Assembly: GCA_964459065.1 (NCBI GenBank) | Contig: CAYWMN010000112.1 | Span: 1 to 11,306, forward strand | Origin: JAMCXS01 sp964459065 | GTDB lineage: Bacteria; Acidobacteriota; Terriglobia; UBA7540 | Direction: 5' to 3' | DNA: 11,306 bases | Shown here: one piece after another, positions 6,771 through 11,306 of the stretch | Layout: each line of letters opens with the position of its first letter | How positions within the stretch are numbered: position 1 is the first letter of the stretch | Translations under genes and position numbers: made by a program | The notes under the pieces: model-generated | What the model saw: the letters and a program-made list of their open reading frames with translations, nothing else | What the model was told of the DNA's origin: nothing | Databases searched by the model: none

Positions 6771-6786
6771 GCTATTGGTAAAGTTT

Positions 6787-6793
6787 AGGAGGA
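6787..6793 (+). promoter_or_regulatory. Strong Shine-Dalgarno that sets the RNase J start
   Basis: AGGAGGA is the best ribosome binding site in the window. Six nt later (6794-6799) the RNase J frame reads ATC at 6800. No ATG, GTG or TTG in that frame lies between the in-frame stop at 6779-6781 and the ATG at 6860, which is 66 nt away, too far for this site. Confidence 0.7.
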
Positions 6794-6799
6794 ATCAGT

Positions 6800-8473
6800 A
6801 TCCCGGCAAGCACTCATAAGTTACGCGCCATCCCGCTTGGAGGCCTCGGCGAGTTTGGAATGAACATGATGGTCTTCGAGTATGGCGACCACGCCATCGT
6901 CGTTGACTGCGGCATCATGTTTCCGGACACCGAACTGCCCGGCGTCGACATCATTATTCCCGACATTACTTATCTTCGTGCGATTCGTGAGCGGATTCGA
7001 GCCATTATTCTGACGCACGGCCATGAAGACCATATTGGCGCGCTTCCTTACGTGCTGGATGAAATCGACGCGCCCGTTTATGGAACCCCATTTACCCTGG
7101 CGCTGGTCAAGCCCAAGCTGATGGAGCACGGCATGGAGGAAGACGTCGTTCTCCGTGAGATGACGCCCCGAGCGCCTTTTGACCTGGGGCCGTTCCATAT
7201 CGAACTCATTCACCTGACGCACAGCATCATTGAGGCCGGCGGGCTTGCCATTACCACTCCGGTGGGGACCGTCATTCACACGGGCGACTTTAAGTTTGAT
7301 CCCACCCCCATGGATCAGAAGCAGAGCGACCTGCACACGCTGGCCGATTACGGCCGCAAAGGTGTTCTGGCGCTGTTTTCGGATTCGACCAATGTTGACC
7401 GGCCCGGCATTACGCCGTCTGAACGGGCGGTGCGCGAGCGCTTGTCGGAAATCATTGCGGGGGCCAAGGGACGAGTTTTTATCTCCTGTTTTTCGACTTC
7501 CGTGCACCGGCTCCAGATTGTTGCCGATCTGGCCCACCAGTATGGGCGGCGCCTGGGATTCCTGGGGCGGAGCATGGGTCAGATTTCCGAGATCACGCAG
7601 CAGATGGGAAAACTGCAAGTTCCTCCGGGTGTGCTGGCAGCCCCGCAGGAGCTTAAGAAGTTGCCCCGCTCAAAGGTCGTGACGGTGCTGACCGGAAGCC
7701 AAGGCGAGCCGATGGCGGCGCTTCCGCGCGTTGCGGTAAACCGCCACAAAGCCATCGCCATCGATCCCGGCGACGATGTCGTGATTTCCGCCCGTGTCAT
7801 TCCGGGCAATGAGAAATCCATCTTTCGGATGATTGACCACCTCTATCGCCGCGGAGCTCATATTCATTACGAAGACGGCAGCCAGCCTCCCGTCCACGTT
7901 TCCGGCCACGGAGCCGCCGAAGAGCTGAAGCTGATGCTCAACCTGGTCCGGCCTCGTTACTTTATTCCTATCCACGGTGAGTACCGGCAACTCTTCCGCC
8001 ACATGGAGATCGCTCAGCAAGTCGGGCCCGGGACCGAAGAAGTGTTTATGCTCGAAAGCGGAGACGTCCTGGAGTTTGACGGCGAAGGTGCGCGGCGCGC
8101 GGATCGTGTTAAGGTCGGGCGCGTGTGTATCGACGTCGGAACCCTGGATGAGGTGGGCGACGTCATTTTGAAAGAACGGCGTCATATTTCCGAGGATGGA
8201 ATCGTTATTCCCATCCTGGCCATTAACGAGCACACTGGCCGGCTGGAAGTCGCGCCGGAGATCGTTTCACGCGGTTTTGTTCCCATGGATGAGGCTAGAG
8301 ACTTGCTGGAAAGCGCTCAGCAGGTGATCTTGAAGACGATTGAAGTTTCCGATTCGGAAGAGGTTGCTGACTGGGGGGTCATCAAAGAGAAGATTCGAAC
8401 CGCCTTGCGCCGCCACTTTGATCGGGAAACCGGAAAGCGGCCCATGGTTCTTCCTGTTATCCTGGAAATATAA
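6800..8473 (+). CDS. rnj: Ribonuclease J, apparently starting at ATC
   Basis: RNase J is a metallo-beta-lactamase/beta-CASP nuclease with 5'-3' exonuclease and endonuclease activity in mRNA decay and rRNA maturation. Numbered from ATC 6800: an N-terminal LRAIPLGGLGEFG strand (8-20), zinc motif HGHEDH (73-78), HLTHSI with His141, HTGDFKFD with Asp163, SDSTN (194-198), the beta-CASP region with SCFSTSVHRLQ and VIPGNEKSI, HVSGHG (366-371) and His392 in PIHGEY, then the linker and C-terminal domain ending MVLPVILEI. Length from 6800 is 557, close to the 555 or so of characterised RNase J proteins, and the zinc residues fall within about one position of theirs. The first ATG (6860) would delete the conserved LGGLGE strand and has no good ribosome binding site. 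So either ATC is the start codon or one base is wrong in the assembly. ftsK follows after 223 nt. Confidence 0.93.
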   Translation: MPASTHKLRAIPLGGLGEFGMNMMVFEYGDHAIVVDCGIMFPDTELPGVDIIIPDITYLRAIRERIRAIILTHGHEDHIGALPYVLDEIDAPVYGTPFTLALVKPKLMEHGMEEDVVLREMTPRAPFDLGPFHIELIHLTHSIIEAGGLAITTPVGTVIHTGDFKFDPTPMDQKQSDLHTLADYGRKGVLALFSDSTNVDRPGITPSERAVRERLSEIIAGAKGRVFISCFSTSVHRLQIVADLAHQYGRRLGFLGRSMGQISEITQQMGKLQVPPGVLAAPQELKKLPRSKVVTVLTGSQGEPMAALPRVAVNRHKAIAIDPGDDVVISARVIPGNEKSIFRMIDHLYRRGAHIHYEDGSQPPVHVSGHGAAEELKLMLNLVRPRYFIPIHGEYRQLFRHMEIAQQVGPGTEEVFMLESGDVLEFDGEGARRADRVKVGRVCIDVGTLDEVGDVILKERRHISEDGIVIPILAINEHTGRLEVAPEIVSRGFVPMDEARDLLESAQQVILKTIEVSDSEEVADWGVIKEKIRTALRRHFDRETGKRPMVLPVILEI

Positions 8474-8535
8474 GTTGTTGAACCTGGGACTGTTAACTGG
8501 CATTTCTTAATTCCCCCGCCTCAAAATTTTCATTG

Positions 8536-8564
8536 TTTACGGCGTTGGCCAGGCGTGGTAGCAT
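8536..8564 (+). promoter_or_regulatory. Candidate sigma-70 promoter for ftsK
   Basis: TTTACG (8536-8541) and TAGCAT (8559-8564), each four of six to consensus, are exactly 17 nt apart in the 223 nt between the RNase J stop and ftsK. RNA from here would carry an untranslated leader of about 125 nt. Moderate match only. Confidence 0.35.
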
Positions 8565-8589
8565 GGGTGCTTGGATGGGGATTGCGCCA

Positions 8590-8623
8590 CCCCTTGGGTA
8601 GTCAAGCCAAAGGGAAAATTTTT
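8590..8623 (+). terminator. Hairpin followed by A4T5 in the ftsK leader
   Basis: CCCCTTGG (8590-8597) can pair with CCAAAGGG (8607-8614) with one C-A mismatch around a 9 nt loop, and is followed by AAAATTTTT (8615-8623). This resembles a weak intrinsic terminator. It could end the RNase J transcript or, since it lies after the candidate promoter at 8536-8564, act in the ftsK leader. The T tract is short and preceded by four A, so efficiency is doubtful. Confidence 0.3.
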
Positions 8624-8650
8624 GGATGCGTATGGAACTGCGCGTTTAGT

Positions 8651-8661
8651 GTTAGTCTAAC
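8651..8661 (+). promoter_or_regulatory. Small palindrome before ftsK
   Basis: GTTAG-T-CTAAC is a perfect 5 bp inverted repeat around one base, 35 nt before the ftsK start codon. Its size and position would suit an operator or a short RNA hairpin. It matches no binding site I can name, and short palindromes arise by chance. Confidence 0.25.
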
Positions 8662-8696
8662 CGCAGCACCATAGTCTGTCTGAGAGATTACGGCGC

Positions 8697-11099
8697 ATGG
8701 CGACATCCCCCTCAAACGGCAAGAAGGGCGCCCCCTCCGGCGGGTGGCTGGCTGACGCGCACCGTCAGCGTGAACTTGTTGGTTTTCTGCTTGTTGTTTT
8801 AGGTCTTTTAACACTCTTCAGTCTGGCTTCCTACTTTCCACAAGATCCATCTCTCAATACCAGCAGCGGTGCGGCCGGAACAATTCATAACTGGATTGGG
8901 ATCGTCGGGGCCTACACTGCCGATACGCTGGCCCAGCTTTTCGGATGGGTCTCCTACCTGATTCCCGCGGGCTTCATTTTCCTCGGACTCGGGCTTGTGC
9001 GGGCGCGACCTCTTGCGGCGCCACGGGCCAAAGTGTTTGGCTTGATCTTGATGATCGCATCGGTCGGTGCGCTGCTTGACTTGTTTCCCTACACGCCCCG
9101 CATCGATGGAGTCGTTGGGGGAAGCGGTGTGGCGGGCTATCTTGTGGCGACGGCGCTGCTTCACGCCTTCAACACGCTCGGTGCCGTTATTATTGCGGGC
9201 GCGGTGTTTTTGAGTTCGTTGTTTCTCGTCACGAAGTTTTCGTTCACCTGGGGCGTCGACTTTTTTCATCGCCGCTTCCGGTTTGTGAAAGTGGCGGCGG
9301 ACCGCTGGCAGGCCTGGCGGGAGGAACGGCGAAAGCAGCGGCTGCGGCGGAAGGTTGAACGGGCGAAGGTCAGTGGCAAGCAACCGGTGGTGATGCAGCA
9401 AGCTAAAGAACTCTCGCCTCGAGTTGAATCTAAAGAAGACTCTCCCAAGATCCTCAAGCGCCAGGCTCCCGTGCTACAAGCTTCGGGCGCTTCCGCAAGC
9501 CTGGGGGCAGAGGACGCTGATGAGGTCTTTGAGCCGTTTGATTCTGAGCCGGAATCCGGCATGGAGGATGAACAAGCAACGGCCCCCGGCCTCCGCAGTG
9601 CTGCCGGCCGGGTCCGACGTGGCGCCTATAAACTTCCGAGTCTGAATCTTCTGAGCAGGCCCGAAAGCGAACAGGGAGTTGACGAAGAAGCACTCAAAGA
9701 ACGCGCGGTTCGTCTGACGGAGAAGTTCAGTGAGTTTGGCGTGATGGGCGCTGTTACCCAGATCCATCCCGGTCCGGTGGTGACCACTTACGAATTCAAG
9801 CCGGAAGCTGGAATTAAGTACAGCCGCATCGTGAACCTTGCCGACGACCTTTGCCTTGCGCTCAAGGCGGAATCGATTCTGATCGAGCGCATTCCCGGCA
9901 AGTCGACGGTTGGGATCGAGGTGCCCAATCCTCATCGGGAGACAATTCACCTGCGTCAGCCGCTCGAGTCGAGGGAATTTGAAAATCCTTCCTCCCGGCT
10001 GATGGTTGGCCTTGGAAAGGATATTACCGGGAAGATCAAGGTTGCGAACCTGGCCCAAATGCCGCACCTGCTGATTGCCGGTTCCACCGGATCCGGCAAG
10101 AGCGTTTCAATCAATTCGCTCATTGTTTCCTTGCTTTACAAGGCCACGCCGGATCAAGTGAAGCTGATCCTGATTGATCCCAAACGCCTGGAACTGAATC
10201 TCTATGACGGCGTGCCGCACCTGTTCACTCCCATTGTGACCGAACCCAAGCAGGCCGCCAACGTGCTTCGCCGGGCCACGCTCGAAATGGAAGCGCGGCT
10301 CAGGAAATTGGCCGAGCATGGCGTGCGGAATATCGAGCAATACAACAAGTTATTTGAAGACAATACCACGCTGGATCTGTTCGATGCGGATCCTGACCAG
10401 AACCGGCCTCTGCCTTACATTGTGATTGTCATTGACGAGCTCGCCGATCTGATGATGGTGGAGCCTCAGGGGGTTGAAGAGGCTATTACGCGCCTGGCGC
10501 AGATGGCGAGGGCGGTTGGCATCCACCTGATCCTTTCCACACAGCGCCCCTCGGTCGACGTCATCACGGGCCTGATCAAAGCCAACCTTCCTTCCCGGAT
10601 TGCATTCCGCGTGGCGTCGAAAGTGGATTCGAGAACGATTCTGGATTCCAACGGAGCCGAAGCCCTGTTGGGACGCGGCGACATGCTTTTCCTTCCACCG
10701 GGCACGGCGCGTTTGGTCCGGCTTCACGGAGCGTTTGTCACCGAAAAGGAGATCGAAAAGGTTGTTGATTGGTGGAAGGCTCAGTCCGAACCTCAATACA
10801 ACGAAGAATTCCTGAAGCCGGTCAAGGACAAGGACGACCGCAGCGGGGAACTGGACGAAGAAACCGATTCTTCCGACATCGATTCCGCTTATGACGATGC
10901 TGTGCGGGTGGTTGTGGAATCCGGCAAGGCCTCCACTTCGCTGCTGCAGCGACGGCTCAGGCTCGGTTACGGCCGCGCCGCGCGCCTGCTCGACTTGATG
11001 GAAAGAGACGGCATTATCAGTGCTCCGGATGGTTCAAAACCCCGCGAGGTCCTGAAGCCGCCCGACTGGCTGCAGGAAATTGACACTTCCCTCCGGTAG
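8697..11099 (+). CDS. ftsK: DNA translocase FtsK/SpoIIIE
   Basis: Septum-anchored hexameric ATPase that pumps chromosomal DNA toward the dif region and activates XerCD recombination during division. The 800-residue protein has the short SpoIIIE-like layout, complete: N-terminal membrane part with four hydrophobic segments (about 28-46, 78-100, 112-130, 145-178); a charged linker (about 190-330), Arg/Lys-rich then acidic; the alpha and beta motor domains with Walker A GSTGSGKS (462-469) and Walker B IVIVIDELADLMM (Asp580, Glu581), followed by STQRPSVDVITG and RIAFRVASKVDSRTILD; and a gamma winged-helix domain (about 731-795) with STSLLQRRLRLGYGRAARLLD and GSKPREVL, which reads the polar guide sequences. 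The Shine-Dalgarno is weak (GAGAGA, 8682-8687). tRNA-Phe follows downstream. No truncation or missing motif. Confidence 0.97.
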   Translation: MATSPSNGKKGAPSGGWLADAHRQRELVGFLLVVLGLLTLFSLASYFPQDPSLNTSSGAAGTIHNWIGIVGAYTADTLAQLFGWVSYLIPAGFIFLGLGLVRARPLAAPRAKVFGLILMIASVGALLDLFPYTPRIDGVVGGSGVAGYLVATALLHAFNTLGAVIIAGAVFLSSLFLVTKFSFTWGVDFFHRRFRFVKVAADRWQAWREERRKQRLRRKVERAKVSGKQPVVMQQAKELSPRVESKEDSPKILKRQAPVLQASGASASLGAEDADEVFEPFDSEPESGMEDEQATAPGLRSAAGRVRRGAYKLPSLNLLSRPESEQGVDEEALKERAVRLTEKFSEFGVMGAVTQIHPGPVVTTYEFKPEAGIKYSRIVNLADDLCLALKAESILIERIPGKSTVGIEVPNPHRETIHLRQPLESREFENPSSRLMVGLGKDITGKIKVANLAQMPHLLIAGSTGSGKSVSINSLIVSLLYKATPDQVKLILIDPKRLELNLYDGVPHLFTPIVTEPKQAANVLRRATLEMEARLRKLAEHGVRNIEQYNKLFEDNTTLDLFDADPDQNRPLPYIVIVIDELADLMMVEPQGVEEAITRLAQMARAVGIHLILSTQRPSVDVITGLIKANLPSRIAFRVASKVDSRTILDSNGAEALLGRGDMLFLPPGTARLVRLHGAFVTEKEIEKVVDWWKAQSEPQYNEEFLKPVKDKDDRSGELDEETDSSDIDSAYDDAVRVVVESGKASTSLLQRRLRLGYGRAARLLDLMERDGIISAPDGSKPREVLKPPDWLQEIDTSLR

Positions 11100-11186
11100 G
11101 CGTGTTTTGGGGCCTGTAATCTCCTTGAAAAGCTCTTTTACATTGAATGGGTTTCCACGCTCGCACCGCACTCGGTTCCGCGTTTC

Positions 11187-11215
11187 TTGACAGAAAAGCA
11201 AATCCATCTGAAAAT
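11187..11215 (+). promoter_or_regulatory. Promoter of tRNA-Phe
   Basis: A perfect -35 hexamer TTGACA (11187-11192) and GAAAAT (11210-11215, four of six to the -10 consensus) are 17 nt apart. Expected transcription start is near 11222, leaving a leader of only about five bases before the mature tRNA, a common arrangement for stable RNA genes. Confidence 0.6.
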
Positions 11216-11226
11216 GGAAAAGATTT

Positions 11227-11302
11227 GCCGCGGTAGCTCAGGTGGTAGAGCGCAGCCCTGAAAAGGCTGGCGTCGGCGGTTCAACTCCGTCCCGCGGCAC
11301 CA
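11227..11302 (+). tRNA. tRNA-Phe (anticodon GAA)
   Basis: A 76 nt gene folding into a complete cloverleaf. Acceptor stem GCCGCGG (11227-11233) pairs fully with CCGCGGC (11292-11298). The D arm is GCTC-AGGTGGTA-GAGC. The anticodon arm is CAGCC-CTGAAAA-GGCTG with GAA at the anticodon position, for phenylalanine codons TTT and TTC. The variable loop is GCGTC. The T arm is GGCGG-TTCAACT-CCGTC with one G-U pair. The discriminator is A, the phenylalanine identity base in bacteria, and CCA is encoded (11300-11302). The gene has its own promoter just upstream and lies 127 nt after ftsK. Only four bases follow it in the window, so a terminator or second tRNA cannot be judged. Confidence 0.98.
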
Positions 11303-11306
11303 TTCT

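Noticed and set aside
8602..8814. 70-residue minus-strand reading frame overlapping the ftsK start
   Set aside because: It overlaps the ftsK N-terminal codons and leader, has no domain and no ribosome binding site.
11100..11186. Terminator between ftsK and tRNA-Phe
   Set aside because: AAAAGCTCTTTT looks palindromic, but only AAAAG and CTTTT pair around two bases; no stable hairpin with a T tract is visible.
1..11306. CRISPR array, insertion sequence, attachment site beside tRNA-Phe, phage or defence genes
   Set aside because: No repeated units, transposase, integrase or defence motifs seen; the tRNA lies at the window edge, so an attachment site beyond it cannot be judged.

Overview
The window is an 11.3 kb, fairly GC-rich stretch of bacterial chromosome made almost entirely of housekeeping genes. 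It is probably a scaffolded draft or metagenome-assembled genome, because a run of exactly 100 N (5740-5839) joins two contigs. Gene content (RNase J, a SpoIIIE-length FtsK, bacterial GT5 glycogen synthase, MoeA with an SMRDGFAV variant of the usual SAMDGYAV motif, a tRNA with encoded CCA) points to a free-living bacterium outside the Gammaproteobacteria. Acidobacteriota is my best guess, but this is inference from gene content and style, not proof.

Left block, minus strand, transcribed right to left from about 4.8 kb: glgA (glycogen synthase), trxA (thioredoxin), purA (adenylosuccinate synthetase), moeA (molybdopterin molybdenumtransferase) and the first 26 codons of moaC, which runs off the left edge. 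Spacings are 37, about 160, 76 and 52 nt, so the genes could share a transcript starting at a candidate promoter at 4781-4809. A -10-like hexamer before purA may give a second start. The last two genes serve molybdenum cofactor synthesis; the others serve glycogen storage, disulfide reduction and AMP synthesis.

Middle: divergent from glgA, on the plus strand, is a FkbM-family SAM-dependent methyltransferase whose stop codon is lost in the N run. Whether it truly neighbours the next gene is unknown because the gap size is not given.

Right block, plus strand: ksgA/rsmA (16S rRNA dimethyltransferase), an RNase J gene, ftsK (DNA translocase), then a complete tRNA-Phe(GAA) with a good promoter. 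This block joins ribosome maturation, RNA processing and decay, chromosome segregation and translation. The most notable detail is that the RNase J frame has no ATG, GTG or TTG that would include its conserved N-terminus. A strong Shine-Dalgarno sequence sits 6 nt before an in-frame ATC, and starting there gives 557 residues with catalytic residues at nearly the family's numbering.

I looked for CRISPR arrays, transposases, phage genes, toxin-antitoxin pairs, defence genes, biosynthetic clusters and long repeats and saw none. No stretch longer than 300 bases lacks a gene except where the N run prevents reading. I do not see a new biological system here; the findings are small-scale points on start codons, leaders and assembly.
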